Below, piece by piece: positions 24,202 through 33,700 of a DNA stretch of 64,000 nucleotides. The position numbers and the translations under genes are program-made. Under the pieces are notes generated by a model, which had not been told where the DNA came from, did not search any database, and worked only from the letters and a program-made list of their open reading frames with translations. Position 1 is the stretch's first letter. Each line of letters opens with the position of its first letter. This DNA comes from Sphingomonas xinjiangensis (GTDB taxonomy: Bacteria; Pseudomonadota; Alphaproteobacteria; Sphingomonadales; Sphingomonadaceae): the NCBI RefSeq assembly GCF_014199255.1, contig NZ_JACIJF010000005.1, positions 1 through 64,000 of the forward strand. Reading direction: 5' to 3'.

Positions 24202-26643
24202 TCAAAACGATTTGCTCAGCGTCAGCCCATAGGTCCTCGGGTCCCCCGGCTGGCCGGAGATCAGCCCAGTGTTCCCCGGCGTCGTCGCCAGCACTTCGAA
24301 ATGCGCCTCGTCGAACGCGTTGCGCACCCAGCCGAACAGGTTGAAGTCGTCGGTCCGAAAGCCTGCGCGGAAGTTCGCCAGCGTGTACCCTTGGATATCG
24401 GTGTAGATCGACCGTGACGCGTTGGACGAGAATTTCGACCGCGAATTGGCGTCGCCGCCTAGATAGAATTCGCCCTCCAGGCCGAATAGTTCCGCCGGCG
24501 CGTTGTACTCGGCGCCATAGGAGAACGCCCAGTTCGAGATTCCCGGAAGCCACTGACCCGAAATGTCGCACACCACCGGGCTTAGCTGCCCCGGCACGCC
24601 CGGCGTCCCACCCGCGCTGCCCACCGGCGCCGCCGAACCACCCGACAGTTCAGGCGGGCACGGCGCATTGCCGAACTCGACATATTCGTGATCGGTATAG
24701 GCGCCGTTGACGTACAGGTTCAGCCGCTCCGAGGGCCGCAGCGAGAAGTCGGTCTCGACACCGCGCACCCGCACTTCGCCGGCATTGGCCAGATAGCCGC
24801 GCAGCGTCGAGTTCGCGCCGTTGTTCACCACCGCCTGGTAATCCTTGATCACCGTCCAGAACCCGGCGATGTTCAGCGTCGCCTTGCGGTCCCAGAACTG
24901 GGTCTTGGCTCCCAGCTCGAAGTGATCGACCTGCTCGGGATCGACCTGCGCCAGCTCAGTCTGCACCACGCCGTTCACCACCGGCACGCCGTTTAGGTTC
25001 AGCCCTCCCGATTTGAAGCTGTGCGCATAGGTCGCGTACAACAGCACGTCGCGCGACGGCTTGTACGACAGGGTCAGGTCGTAGGAGACGTTCCAGGCGC
25101 GGTACTTCTCGTCTTCGAAAGCCTGGGGCTGGAGCGCGTCGCGCTGCGCCGCCTGCCGCGCATTGCCGCCGCTATAAGGCACCAGGTTGCCCGCAGAGTC
25201 GGTCACCACGCTGATATAGCTGCCGACCTTGTCGTCATAGTTCACCCGCACGCCGGGCGAGACCGTGAACTTGTCGCCCAGCTTCAGGTTGAGCTTGCCG
25301 AACAGCGCGCCGCTGAAGTTCTTCAGGCGGATGTCGTTCTCCGCCGTCAGCCCGTTCAGGACGCTCGGATCATTGGCCAGCGCGCTGCTCGGGTTGATCA
25401 GCCAGCGGCTCGCCGCCGGCCCCTGCTGCTGCACACCGGTGGTGCGGATGCCCTGGTAGAAAGCAAAGGCACCCAGCACATAGTCGAACCCCTTGCCCTC
25501 ACCGGCGTAGCGGAACTCCTGCGTGAACTGGTCCTGCTTGGTCGGGTTCTGCGACAGCGTCGTGATCGGCAGCCCAGTGAAGTCGCGGTCGTTGGCCGGT
25601 CCCCAGTTCCAAAAGCGCCAGGCGGTGACCGACGTCAGCGTGCCGTTCCCGGTGTCCAGTTCGGCGCGCAGCGACGCGCCGCCCATTTCGTTCAGCGCGT
25701 TCAGCTCCGCGTCAAGATCGGTCAGCCGATGAAACGGATTGGCGCTCGGCACCGCATAGCCAAGCGCCTGCGTCAGCGCCGGATATTGCCGGTTGGCCGC
25801 CCGCTGGGTTGGCCCATAGCGCACATAAATTTGCGCGCAGCATTCCGGGTTCTGCCGGTTCCAGTCGCCCGACAGCGTCAGGTTCAGCGTGTCAGTCGCG
25901 CGCCACAGCAGCGCGCCGCGAAGGCCGATATTGTCCTGCGCGTTCACGTGATTGCCGCTCGCCACATTGTAGATCGTGCCGCGCCGACTGGTGGTGCTCA
26001 CTCCCAGCCGCACTGCCAGATCGTCGGCGAGCGGGCCGGAGACCGACGCCTTGGCCTGCTTGAACTCCATATTGCCAACGCTCAACTCGGCACGGCCTTC
26101 GAAGTCGAAGCTTGGCGCCTTGCTGGTGATGTTGATCGCGCCGGCGACGGTGTTCTTGCCATAAAGCGTGCCCTGCGGTCCGCGTAGCGTCTCGACTTGC
26201 TGCACGTCGAGGAAGTCGAGCGTGGCGACCGCGACGCGGCTGAAATAGACCTGGTCGATGTAGACGCCGACACCCTGCTCGATGCCGTCATTGGTCAGTC
26301 CCAGCGGCGCACCCAGTCCGCGGATATTAACCGACGAGTTGCGCGGATTCGTCGAATAAAACTGCAAAGTCGGCTGCAATTGCTGAAGCCGCTGCACGTT
26401 GAAGCTGCCGGTACTGTCGAGCTCCTTCACCCCCACGACCGAGATCGGGATTGGTACATTCTGCGCCCGTTCCTCGCGCCGCCGCGCCGTTACGACCACG
26501 TCGGCGGCGGCCGAACTGCGCTGGACGTCTTCTTCGGTCCGCGCCTGATCGCCGGGTCCTGGCTGCACCGCCTGTGGGTCCGGCATAGGTGTGGCCAGCG
26601 GCGAGGTGCTCGCAAGCAGCAGCAACGATAGCGGCAGGCTCAT
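24202..26643 (-). CDS. TonB-dependent receptor
   Basis: An 813-residue outer-membrane siderophore/substrate receptor. The signal peptide MSLPLSLLLLASTSPLATP is followed by the TonB-box-like region (ADVVVTARRREERAQNVPIP). The plug domain has SVNIRGLG, VGVYIDQVYFSR and VETLRGPQGTLYGKNTVAGAINI. The barrel ends with the terminal aromatic LTLSKSF. This is the sphingomonad type seen with plant or aromatic compounds; the substrate cannot be told. The start at 26643 was chosen because the longer frame adds 14 residues before the signal peptide. It stands alone, with no transporter or regulator next to it on the same strand. Confidence 0.93.
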   Translation of the reverse strand: MSLPLSLLLLASTSPLATPMPDPQAVQPGPGDQARTEEDVQRSSAAADVVVTARRREERAQNVPIPISVVGVKELDSTGSFNVQRLQQLQPTLQFYSTNPRNSSVNIRGLGAPLGLTNDGIEQGVGVYIDQVYFSRVAVATLDFLDVQQVETLRGPQGTLYGKNTVAGAINITSKAPSFDFEGRAELSVGNMEFKQAKASVSGPLADDLAVRLGVSTTSRRGTIYNVASGNHVNAQDNIGLRGALLWRATDTLNLTLSGDWNRQNPECCAQIYVRYGPTQRAANRQYPALTQALGYAVPSANPFHRLTDLDAELNALNEMGGASLRAELDTGNGTLTSVTAWRFWNWGPANDRDFTGLPITTLSQNPTKQDQFTQEFRYAGEGKGFDYVLGAFAFYQGIRTTGVQQQGPAASRWLINPSSALANDPSVLNGLTAENDIRLKNFSGALFGKLNLKLGDKFTVSPGVRVNYDDKVGSYISVVTDSAGNLVPYSGGNARQAAQRDALQPQAFEDEKYRAWNVSYDLTLSYKPSRDVLLYATYAHSFKSGGLNLNGVPVVNGVVQTELAQVDPEQVDHFELGAKTQFWDRKATLNIAGFWTVIKDYQAVVNNGANSTLRGYLANAGEVRVRGVETDFSLRPSERLNLYVNGAYTDHEYVEFGNAPCPPELSGGSAAPVGSAGGTPGVPGQLSPVVCDISGQWLPGISNWAFSYGAEYNAPAELFGLEGEFYLGGDANSRSKFSSNASRSIYTDIQGYTLANFRAGFRTDDFNLFGWVRNAFDEAHFEVLATTPGNTGLISGQPGDPRTYGLTLSKSF

Positions 26644-26883
26644 TCCAATCCCCCTCTTTGGTTCTGAGTACAATCTCCACTCCAACGGGGGATATTAGCG
26701 AACAACCTAATCTTGCCGGTGCCGTAGCTCGTGTTTGAGTGCGTGCCTCACCCTCTTGACGTCCATCCGTCGACTTCCAAAATAACGCATCGGCGCAGTG
26801 CCTTATGGGCTGCGCCGCCACGCCGGGAACCTCAGTTTCCGCGTAGACAAGATGCTAGACTTGCTCATTTGAGGAGATTGGAA

Positions 26884-27348
26884 ATGCGTCAGATCGACTT
26901 CACTCCGTTCCGCCGCTCCACCGTCGGGTTCGACCGCCTGTTCGACTTGCTCGAAACCAGCGCACGCCAGACCAGCAGCGAGAACTACCCCCCGTTCAAC
27001 CTCGAGCGCCTTGCAGAGGACCGCTATCGCATCACGCTGGCCGTCGCCGGTTTCAAAGCGGACGAGATCGACATCACCGCGCAACAGAACCTGCTGCTGG
27101 TGGCTGGCCGCAAGGAAAGCGAGAACGAGAATAACCAGGGCAGCTATCTGCACCTCGGCATTGCCAACCGCAGCTTCGAGCGCCGCTTCGAACTCGCCGA
27201 TTTCGTGCGGGTGGACAGCGCCAATCTCGCGGACGGCCTGCTCGTGATCGAGCTGGTGCGCGAAGTGCCGGAGGCGATGAAGCCCAAGAAGATCGCAGTG
27301 ACCACCGGCGAACAGCCGATTGCGATCGACCACCGCAACGCAGCCTGA
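26884..27348 (+). CDS. Small heat shock protein, Hsp20 family
   Basis: A 154-residue small heat shock protein (IbpA/HspA class), an ATP-independent holdase. MRQIDFTPFRRSTVGFDRLF is the class N-terminus, the alpha-crystallin domain spans about 38-130 (YPPFNLERLAEDRYRITLAV, LLVAGRKE, RSFERRFELADFVRV), and the C-terminal motif is near KPKKIAV. The start at ATG 26884 has a GAGGAGATT ribosome binding site; the longer frame from 26731 covers the promoter region. A sigma-32 promoter or ROSE-type RNA thermometer would be expected before it, but I could not confirm either by eye. It ends at a strong terminator. Confidence 0.94.
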   Translation: MRQIDFTPFRRSTVGFDRLFDLLETSARQTSSENYPPFNLERLAEDRYRITLAVAGFKADEIDITAQQNLLLVAGRKESENENNQGSYLHLGIANRSFERRFELADFVRVDSANLADGLLVIELVREVPEAMKPKKIAVTTGEQPIAIDHRNAA

Positions 27349-27398
27349 GGGCTGATTAAGCGCTAGCGGCGCTTTCCTCCCTTGGGTGCCGCAGCAGA

Positions 27399-27429
27399 GG
27401 CGTCCGGATCAAGCATCCGGACGCCTTTT
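27399..27429 (+). terminator. Intrinsic terminator of hsp20
   Basis: The arms GGCGTCCGGAT (27399-27409) and ATCCGGACGCC (27415-27425) form a perfect eleven-base stem around CAAGC and are followed by TTTT. It lies 50 bases after the hsp20 stop and separates it from the convergent pyrG. Confidence 0.9.
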
Positions 27430-27441
27430 GCTTGCCTGTGA

Positions 27442-29073
27442 TCAGACCAGCCGGCTCTGCTTCAGCGCCGCCTCGATGAAGCTGGCGAACAGCGGATGCG
27501 GCTCGAACGGCTTGGACTTGAGTTCGGGGTGGAACTGCACGCCCACAAACCAGGGATGGTCTGGCCGCTCTACGATTTCAGGCAGCGACCCATCCGGCGA
27601 CATGCCGGAGAACACCAACCCGCTCTTTTCGAGCACGCCCTTATAATGCGTGTTCACTTCATAGCGGTGGCGATGCCGCTCGCTGATCTCTTCCGCGCCA
27701 TAGATCGACGCGACCACGCTGTTGCCGCCCAGCTTGGCAGGATAAGCACCCAGGCGCATTGTGCCGCCGAGATCGCCCCCGGCCTCCCGCTTCTGCAAGC
27801 CTTCGGCGGTCATCCATTCCGTGATCATCCCGACCACCGGTTCTTCGGTGGGTCCGAACTCGGTCGTCGAGGCGGTATCCAGCCCCTCAGCACGCGCGCC
27901 ATCGACGCACGCCATCTGCATGCCAAGGCATATGCCGAAGAACGGCACCTTGCGCTCACGCGCAAACCGCACCCCCGCAATCTTGCCTTCGCTGCCGCGC
28001 TCGCCGAAGCCGCCGGGAACCAGGATGCCGTGCATCGGCTCAAGTTCGGCAGCCACTTCCTTTTCGCCACGCTCGAACACCTCGGCGTCGAGCCAGCGGA
28101 TATTGACCTTCACGCTGTTGGCAATGCCTCCGTGCACCAGTGCTTCAGTCAGCGACTTATAAGCGTCGGGCACGCCCATATATTTGCCGACCACGCCGAT
28201 GGTGACTTCGCCCTCCGGGTTCTGAAGTCGACTGACGATCTGCTCCCATCGATCCAGGTTCGGTGCGTCACCGGGCTCGATGCCGAACGCCTTGAGCACC
28301 TCGACGTCCAGCCCCTCACGATGGTATTGGAGCGGCACGGCATAGATGCTCTTCGCATCCAGCGCCGGAATGACCGCCGACGCGGGCACGTTGCAGAACT
28401 GCGCGATCTTGGCCCGCTCGCCGGCAGGCAAGTTATGCTCGGACCGACAGACCAAGACGTCGGGCTGAACGCCCAGCGACGCCAAGTCGCGGACGCTGTG
28501 CTGCGTGGGCTTGGTCTTCAACTCGCCGGCAGCCGCGATGTAAGGCACCAACGTCACATGAATGCTGACCGATTGGCCGCGGCCCAAATCGTTGCGCAGC
28601 TGGCGGATCGCTTCGATGAACGGCAGCGATTCGATATCGCCAACCGTGCCGCCAATTTCGCAAAGAACGAAGTCGAGATCGTCGGTGTCATCTTGCGCGA
28701 ACGACTTGATCGCGTCGGTAACGTGCGGGATCACCTGCACCGTCGCGCCGAGATAATCGCCACGCCGCTCACGCTCGATGATCGTCTTGTATATCCGACC
28801 TGAGGTGATGTTGTCCGACTGGCGTGACGCAACGCCGGTGAAGCGCTCATAATGACCAAGGTCGAGATCGGTTTCAGCGCCGTCATCCGTCACATAGACT
28901 TCACCGTGCTGGTGCGGTGACATCGTGCCGGGATCGACATTGAGATACGGATCGAACTTACGGATGCGGACCCGATAGCCACGGGCCTGGAGCAATGCCG
29001 CAAGGCTTGCTGCCATCAGACCCTTGCCAAGCGAGGAGACCACGCCGCCGGTGATGAAGATATACCGCGCCAT
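27442..29073 (-). CDS. pyrG: CTP synthase
   Basis: A 543-residue CTP synthase, which makes CTP from UTP, ATP and glutamine. The N-terminal synthetase domain has [19 protein letters not shown] (the P-loop-like nucleotide site), [20 protein letters not shown] and [15 protein letters not shown]. The C-terminal class I glutaminase domain (from about residue 290) has GICLGMQMA with the catalytic Cys and the closing His-Glu pair in [12 protein letters not shown]. Length is normal. It follows secG on the same strand after 105 bases, the secG-pyrG order common in alphaproteobacteria. Confidence 0.97.
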   Translation of the reverse strand: MARYIFITGGVVSSLGKGLMAASLAALLQARGYRVRIRKFDPYLNVDPGTMSPHQHGEVYVTDDGAETDLDLGHYERFTGVASRQSDNITSGRIYKTIIERERRGDYLGATVQVIPHVTDAIKSFAQDDTDDLDFVLCEIGGTVGDIESLPFIEAIRQLRNDLGRGQSVSIHVTLVPYIAAAGELKTKPTQHSVRDLASLGVQPDVLVCRSEHNLPAGERAKIAQFCNVPASAVIPALDAKSIYAVPLQYHREGLDVEVLKAFGIEPGDAPNLDRWEQIVSRLQNPEGEVTIGVVGKYMGVPDAYKSLTEALVHGGIANSVKVNIRWLDAEVFERGEKEVAAELEPMHGILVPGGFGERGSEGKIAGVRFARERKVPFFGICLGMQMACVDGARAEGLDTASTTEFGPTEEPVVGMITEWMTAEGLQKREAGGDLGGTMRLGAYPAKLGGNSVVASIYGAEEISERHRHRYEVNTHYKGVLEKSGLVFSGMSPDGSLPEIVERPDHPWFVGVQFHPELKSKPFEPHPLFASFIEAALKQSRLV

Positions 29074-29100
29074 GGGAGAAAACGCCTAACGTGTTTGAGC

Positions 29101-29144
29101 GCGCGCCGACAAGCACCCGAATCCGGAGCCGGCGCGCTTTTTTT
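29101..29144 (+). terminator. Hairpin with seven Ts, plus-strand orientation
   Basis: The arms GCGCGCCG (29101-29108) and CGGCGCGC (29130-29137) enclose a 21-base loop, followed by TTTTTTT. The orientation is plus, although both flanking genes (secG and pyrG) are minus. It may stop antisense transcription or be part of an unrecognised small RNA. Confidence 0.35.
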
Positions 29145-29178
29145 AGTCAAGTCCCGTATTGCACGGGACGGATTGCTT

Positions 29179-29571
29179 TTACTGGACGTTCGCCATCGTC
29201 GAGCCGTTGCCGCTTAGCGCGCTGGCCTCAGGCGCCACAGCCGGCACAGAAGCGTTGTCGCCCGCAAACGGAACGCCAGGCGCAGCCGTCGGGGAAGTCA
29301 CGGGCGCACTGGGCGCGCGCTGAAGCGAAGTGTCGATCGATGCGGAGTGGCGCGTGGCCGCGATCACTGCGAGGAGGATGCTCATGCCGATGAAGATCGC
29401 CGCGAGAACGGCGGTGGAGCGCGTGAGGAAGTCCGCGGCTCCGCGTGCCGACATCAGGCCCGAGGGGCTACCGCCCGTGGTCAGCCCGCCGCCCTCGGAC
29501 TTCTGCATAAGGATCACAGTGACGAGCAGTGCCGCAATGATGGCATGGACGACGAGCAGAAAGGTGAACAT
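29179..29571 (-). CDS. secG: Preprotein translocase subunit SecG
   Basis: A 130-residue SecG, the small accessory subunit of the SecYEG protein translocation channel. Two helices are visible: MFTFLLVVHAIIAALLVTVI and VLAAIFIGMSILLAVIA. Between them is the conserved cytoplasmic loop LMQKSEGGGLTTGGSP and a segment with the SARGAADFLTRST pattern. The C-terminal part is a longer Ala/Pro/Ser-rich tail, as in other alphaproteobacteria. The start at 29571 was chosen to match the family; the longer frame reaches into the marR promoter region. It is followed by pyrG. Confidence 0.95.
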   Translation of the reverse strand: MFTFLLVVHAIIAALLVTVILMQKSEGGGLTTGGSPSGLMSARGAADFLTRSTAVLAAIFIGMSILLAVIAATRHSASIDTSLQRAPSAPVTSPTAAPGVPFAGDNASVPAVAPEASALSGNGSTMANVQ

Positions 29572-29780
29572 TGAAGACCGGACCTGTTGGCGGAAAGCGG
29601 CGACATAGGGGACCCACGTTGCCGGATCAACCGCCGCGTTGTCGGTCGTGGCGCCCGGCGTGGCAAACAAACCCGTAACATTTCGCCAACGCACTGAAAC
29701 CTCGGCGCTCTCGCCGCGTTTGTGTGGCATATCCCGAGGCGAGCCGGGATTGTAACGGATGAGTAGATGCCGTGAACGCA

Positions 29781-30134
29781 ATGTCCGACCAGTCGTTGTC
29801 ATCTTGGAAGAACACGCTGATCGATTACGTGCGCTCGGGCGAGCCCGATCTCACTAATCGGCAGATGGCCCTCTTGATGTTGGTATATCTAGACCAAGGC
29901 CCTCATACGGTCCGGGGTTTGGCGCGTGCCCTGAACGTGTCCAAACCGGTAGTGACGCGCGCCTTGAATCGATTAGGCACGCTGGGCTATCTGCGCCGTC
30001 AGCGCGACGACACCGACAAACGAAACATCTTCGTCGCACGTACTCCTGAAGGGGCAGAGTTTCTTGCAGAATTCGGGCATTTCCTCGCGGGCGACGCCAT
30101 CGGTGAGCCCATCGCCCGGCGGGCACACGCGTAA
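29781..30134 (+). CDS. MarR-family transcriptional regulator
   Basis: A 117-residue winged helix-turn-helix protein. The DNA-binding part is LTNRQMALLMLVYLDQGPHT, then VRGLARALNVSKPVVTRALNRL with the recognition helix, then the wing YLRRQRDDTDKRNIFVARTPEG. The dimerisation helices usual in MarR are short, so it belongs to the compact sphingomonad version. The start at ATG 29781 is preferred; GTG at 29772 adds three residues. It is the first gene of a group with the SH3-domain gene and argC, and its frame ends only 25 bases before the SH3 gene start. Target genes are not evident. Confidence 0.85.
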   Translation: MSDQSLSSWKNTLIDYVRSGEPDLTNRQMALLMLVYLDQGPHTVRGLARALNVSKPVVTRALNRLGTLGYLRRQRDDTDKRNIFVARTPEGAEFLAEFGHFLAGDAIGEPIARRAHA

Positions 30135-30159
30135 TCGATTCGCGCTTACGGGACGTTCG

Positions 30160-30444
30160 GTGGAAGTTGACCCGCGTGTCCAGGCAGTCCGGCGCGATCT
30201 GGCAGACGTCCGCTTGGCGGATCAGGTCTTCGCGCCGCATTATGCGGCGCCTTTGCTTCGCCGCTTGACCCGCACCGTCCAACTCAGAAGTGCGTCCGCG
30301 CCGACCTCTGATGTCCTAGCCGAACTACAGGCCTCCGCCTCCTTCGAAGTCCTGGAATTTGCCGGCCAGCACGCATGGGGCATTTCTCCGACCGTCGGGC
30401 TCGTGGGCTATATCCCCGCCGACGCGCTTGAGAGCGCAGAATGA
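30160..30444 (+). CDS. SH3-domain protein, NlpC/P60 N-terminal type without peptidase domain
   Basis: A 94-residue protein that resembles the N-terminal targeting part of sphingomonad NlpC/P60 hydrolases: DPRVQAVRRDLADVRLADQV, FAPHYAAP, then the SH3-like strand set TVQLRSASAPTSDVLAELQA, FEVLEFAGQHAWGISP and VGLVGYIPADAL. The peptidase domain that normally follows is absent, because argC starts four bases before its stop. The GTG at 30160 was chosen because the longer frame from 30064 overlaps marR. It may be a real small adaptor or a truncated remnant of a hydrolase gene. It lacks a signal peptide. Confidence 0.7.
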   Translation: MEVDPRVQAVRRDLADVRLADQVFAPHYAAPLLRRLTRTVQLRSASAPTSDVLAELQASASFEVLEFAGQHAWGISPTVGLVGYIPADALESAE

Positions 30445-31382
30445 CGATCCGCGTCTTCATCGATGGCGCCGTCGGCACGACCGGGCTCGAGATCCGTGAG
30501 CGTTTGAGTGATCGTACCGGCATTGAGCAGGTCATCCTTGCGGACACCGATCGCAAGGACCGCGCGAAGCGCGAGGACGCGCTCAATTCGGTAGATTTCG
30601 TCATTCTCTGTCTGCCCGACGATGCGGCGCGAGAAGCCGTGGCAATGATCCGCAACGAGCATGTACGCGTCATCGACGCTTCGACCGCGTATCGGACAGA
30701 GCCAGATTGGACCTATGGTTTTGCCGAACTCGAGCCAGGCCAGATGTCTGCGATCGCCGAATCCGCCCGCGTCAGCAACCCGGGATGTTATCCAACCGGG
30801 TTCCTGGCACTTGTGCGGCCGTTGATTCGCAGCGGCATCGTCCCGCACGATTATCCCCTTAGCGTGAACGCCGTCTCCGGCTATTCCGGAGGAGGCAAGT
30901 CGATGATCTCCGAATTCGAAGATCGCGACGCAGCCGAGTTCACGGACACTGCGTATCGGAGCTACGCCCTTTCGCTTGCGCACAAGCATGTGCCCGAAAT
31001 GCAGAAGCACGCGCGGCTGGAACATCCACCGATCTTCATGCCATCCGTGGCAAGAACGTATCGCGGCATGCTGGTGGAGGTTCCCCTGCCGCTCCACGCG
31101 TTCACGCGGCGTCCCTCGATCGAGGCGGTCGAGAATGCGCTGCGCGACGCTTACAAGGATAGTCCGCTGGTTCGGGTGCTGCCGGCGGAGATGGGCAGCG
31201 TTTCAATCGAGGCCGATGCAGGGACCGACCGTCTGTCGCTGCGCGTCTTCGGCAACCCCGAACGTGGCCAGGCCCGGCTTGTCGCGACGCTGGACAATCT
31301 GGGCAAAGGCGCTGCGGGGGCCGCCGTGCAGAACCTGAACATCATGGCCGGCCTCGATCCCGTCGCCGGGTTGATCGTCTGA
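30441..31382 (+). CDS. argC: N-acetyl-gamma-glutamyl-phosphate reductase, short type
   Basis: A 313-residue enzyme of arginine biosynthesis that reduces N-acetyl-gamma-glutamyl phosphate to the semialdehyde with NADPH. The N-terminal Rossmann part is IRVFIDGAVGTTGLEIRERL, the catalytic cysteine is in SNPGCYPTGFLAL, and the later AVSGYSGGGKSMI and HVPEMQKHA segments fit the short (type 2) ArgC found in alpha- and betaproteobacteria, which is about 35 residues shorter than type 1. The ATG overlaps the SH3 gene stop by four bases. No other arg gene lies nearby, as is usual. Confidence 0.95.
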   Translation: MTIRVFIDGAVGTTGLEIRERLSDRTGIEQVILADTDRKDRAKREDALNSVDFVILCLPDDAAREAVAMIRNEHVRVIDASTAYRTEPDWTYGFAELEPGQMSAIAESARVSNPGCYPTGFLALVRPLIRSGIVPHDYPLSVNAVSGYSGGGKSMISEFEDRDAAEFTDTAYRSYALSLAHKHVPEMQKHARLEHPPIFMPSVARTYRGMLVEVPLPLHAFTRRPSIEAVENALRDAYKDSPLVRVLPAEMGSVSIEADAGTDRLSLRVFGNPERGQARLVATLDNLGKGAAGAAVQNLNIMAGLDPVAGLIV

Positions 31383-31479
31383 CCCCCAGCCTGCGGATCT
31401 CGCACGCCCTGCCCCGCTAGCGACTTGATCTTTGATCGCCATTGGTGTCTCGCGGGCGAAATCAATCGAGAGGGACGCG

Positions 31480-32937
31480 ATGCATCAGCCCGTTGGCAAA
31501 TTGCTGTTGTTCGGAGCAACCGGAGATCTGGCGCAGCGCATGCTGCTGCCGTCGCTCTACGCACTGCATGCCGACAGCCTGTTGCCTGCCGGGCTGACGA
31601 TCACCGCGACGGCGCGGTCCGATCATGATGACGCGTCCTTCCGGGAATTTGCCCGTGAGGCATTGGACAAGTTCCTGCCGGGCGACCGTAAGGACGAAGC
31701 TGCACTCGATGGATTCCTGGAGCGTCTGAACTACCAGTCGCTCGACGCTTCGCAGATGGACGGCTTTGCTGCGCTGAAGGAGAAAGTCGGCGATATCTCC
31801 GGCGGTCTGGCGATCTTCTTGTCGACGGCGCCATGGCTATTCGGGCCGACCATCAAAGGGCTGGAAGCGGCCGGTCTCGCGGGCGACAATGTCCGCATCG
31901 GGTTGGAGAAGCCGCTGGGTCGCGACTTGGAATCCAGTCGCGAGATCAATGACCTGGTCGCCGCAGCGTTTCCCGAGGAGCGCACTTTCCGGATCGACCA
32001 TTATCTGGGCAAGGAAACGGTCCAGAACATTCTGGCACTCCGCTTCGGCAACTCGCTGTTCGAGCCGGTGTGGAATGCCCAAGGCATCGACCATGTCCAG
32101 ATCACTGTTTCTGAAACAGTTGGTCTTGAGGGCCGCGCCGGCTTCTATGACGAGACCGGCGCGCTTCGAGACATGGTCCAGAACCACATGCTTCAGCTGG
32201 TCGCGCTGATCGCGATGGAACCTCCCGCCCGCTTCGACGGCACGGCCATTCGCGACGAGAAAGTCAAAGTTCTGCGCTCGCTGCGGCCGATCAGCGCGTC
32301 GGAAGCGCCGCAATTGACCGTCACCGGTCAATATGGCGGTGGTGCAGTGAAGGGCGAAATCGTGCGCGACTACGCCAGCGACCTCGAAAAGCCCTCGACG
32401 ACCGAAACCTTCGTTGCGATCAAGGCGCATGTCGACAATTGGCGCTGGCACGGCGTGCCGTTCTACCTGCGCACCGGCAAGCGCCTGGCGGAGCGCCGTT
32501 CCGAGATCGTGATCCAGTTCAAGCCCGTGCCGCATTCGATCTTTGCGCAGCGCGGCGCGTCGTTGCAGCCAAACACGCTGGTGATCCGCCTTCAGCCGGA
32601 AGAATATGTCCGCCTTTTGGTGATGGCGAAGCAGCCCGGCCTTGATCGGGAGGGCGTCCGCCTGCGCGAAGTGCCGCTGAACCTCAGCCTGGAAAGCGAA
32701 TTCGCCGGCACCACACGCCGCATCGCTTATGAACGGCTGCTGCTCGACCTGATCGAAGGTGATCCAACGCTGTTCGTCCGCCGCGACGAGGTGGAGGCGC
32801 AGTGGGAGTGGATCGACGGCATCCGCGCCGGCTGGAATGCGAACGACATGAAGCCGAAGCCTTACGCCTCGGGCAGTTGGGGTCCGTCCGCATCGGTCGC
32901 GCTCACCGAGCGTGACGGCGTGACGTGGAACGAATAA
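31480..32937 (+). CDS. zwf: Glucose-6-phosphate 1-dehydrogenase
   Basis: A 485-residue enzyme that oxidises glucose 6-phosphate to 6-phosphogluconolactone with NAD(P)+. KLLLFGATGDLAQRMLLPSLY is the coenzyme-binding start, RIDHYLGKETVQN the active-site strand with the substrate-binding His and Lys, and WRWHGVPFYLRTGKRL the later barrel motif. The start at ATG 31480 has GAGAGGGA just before it; the longer frame adds 16 residues. It is the first gene of the Entner-Doudoroff operon zwf-pgl-edd-glk-eda, the order typical of sphingomonads and Zymomonas. It lies 97 bases after argC. Confidence 0.96.
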   Translation: MHQPVGKLLLFGATGDLAQRMLLPSLYALHADSLLPAGLTITATARSDHDDASFREFAREALDKFLPGDRKDEAALDGFLERLNYQSLDASQMDGFAALKEKVGDISGGLAIFLSTAPWLFGPTIKGLEAAGLAGDNVRIGLEKPLGRDLESSREINDLVAAAFPEERTFRIDHYLGKETVQNILALRFGNSLFEPVWNAQGIDHVQITVSETVGLEGRAGFYDETGALRDMVQNHMLQLVALIAMEPPARFDGTAIRDEKVKVLRSLRPISASEAPQLTVTGQYGGGAVKGEIVRDYASDLEKPSTTETFVAIKAHVDNWRWHGVPFYLRTGKRLAERRSEIVIQFKPVPHSIFAQRGASLQPNTLVIRLQPEEYVRLLVMAKQPGLDREGVRLREVPLNLSLESEFAGTTRRIAYERLLLDLIEGDPTLFVRRDEVEAQWEWIDGIRAGWNANDMKPKPYASGSWGPSASVALTERDGVTWNE

Positions 32938-32992
32938 CCGCCGCTCCCCATATCGGACGGGGATTGGCCGCGAGAAGCACGCAGGAGCCGGA

Positions 32993-33700
32993 ATGACGAC
33001 TGAGATCGAATGGTGGGAATATGACGGCGCCGGCGAGATGGCCGATGCCGTCGCGGGTGACATTCAATTCATCATCGAGAGCGCGATCGATGCGCGTGGC
33101 GCCGCGGTCATCGCGCTCGCGGGCGGCAAGACGCCGCTGCCGATCTATGAGAAGCTGGTCCAGGCCAAGCTCGACTGGAAGCGCGTCACGATTATCCCGG
33201 GTGATGACCGCCTGGTCCCCCTGGGCGATCCGCTCTCCAACGTCACCGCCATCGGCAAGATGTTCCTCCCCAAGGGCGCGCGTGTAATCCCGCTGATCAG
33301 CGACAAGGCCGAAGATTACAAGGCCGCAGGCCGCGCCGCCGATGCGCGACTTCAGGACCTGCACTGGCCGCTCGACCTTTGCCTGCTCGGCGTTGGTGGC
33401 GATGGCCACGCCGCATCGATCTTCCCCGGCCCCGATTTCGAGGAGGCGCTGAACGGCCCGCGTGAGCGGCGCGCGCTGGGCGTCATGCCCGACCCGCTGC
33501 CGCCGGAGGCGCCGGTCGCCCGCGTCACGCTCAGCCGGACGGCAATCGTTTCCGCCCGCGCGCTGATGATCGCCCTGACCGGCGACGCAAAGCGCGGCGT
33601 GCTGGAAGATGCGATCCGGCAGGGTGCTTCGTCCAACTATCCGGTGGGCCGCATCCTCGCCGACGTCGAGCTGCCGGTCGACATTCACTGGAGTGCGTGA
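32993..33700 (+). CDS. pgl: 6-phosphogluconolactonase
   Basis: A 235-residue enzyme that hydrolyses 6-phosphogluconolactone to 6-phosphogluconate. The NagB-like fold shows GAAVIALAGGKTPLPIYEKL near the N-terminus, ITIIPGDDRLVPLGDPLSN around the phosphate-binding loop, and LCLLGVGGDGHAASIFPGPD with the catalytic His. It follows zwf after 55 bases and overlaps edd by four bases through GTGATG, so the transcript is continuous. Length is normal. Confidence 0.95.
   Translation: MTTEIEWWEYDGAGEMADAVAGDIQFIIESAIDARGAAVIALAGGKTPLPIYEKLVQAKLDWKRVTIIPGDDRLVPLGDPLSNVTAIGKMFLPKGARVIPLISDKAEDYKAAGRAADARLQDLHWPLDLCLLGVGGDGHAASIFPGPDFEEALNGPRERRALGVMPDPLPPEAPVARVTLSRTAIVSARALMIALTGDAKRGVLEDAIRQGASSNYPVGRILADVELPVDIHWSA

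Noticed and set aside
26644..26883. Cobalamin or other riboswitch upstream of the TonB receptor
   Set aside because: The gap is short, and I could not identify a B12-box-like element or the expected stems.
30134..30152. TAATCGATTCGCGCTTA, similar to the 17-base boxes
   Set aside because: It lies at the end of marR, not before an effector-type gene, and lacks the CTAA...KAG ends. Chance similarity is likely.
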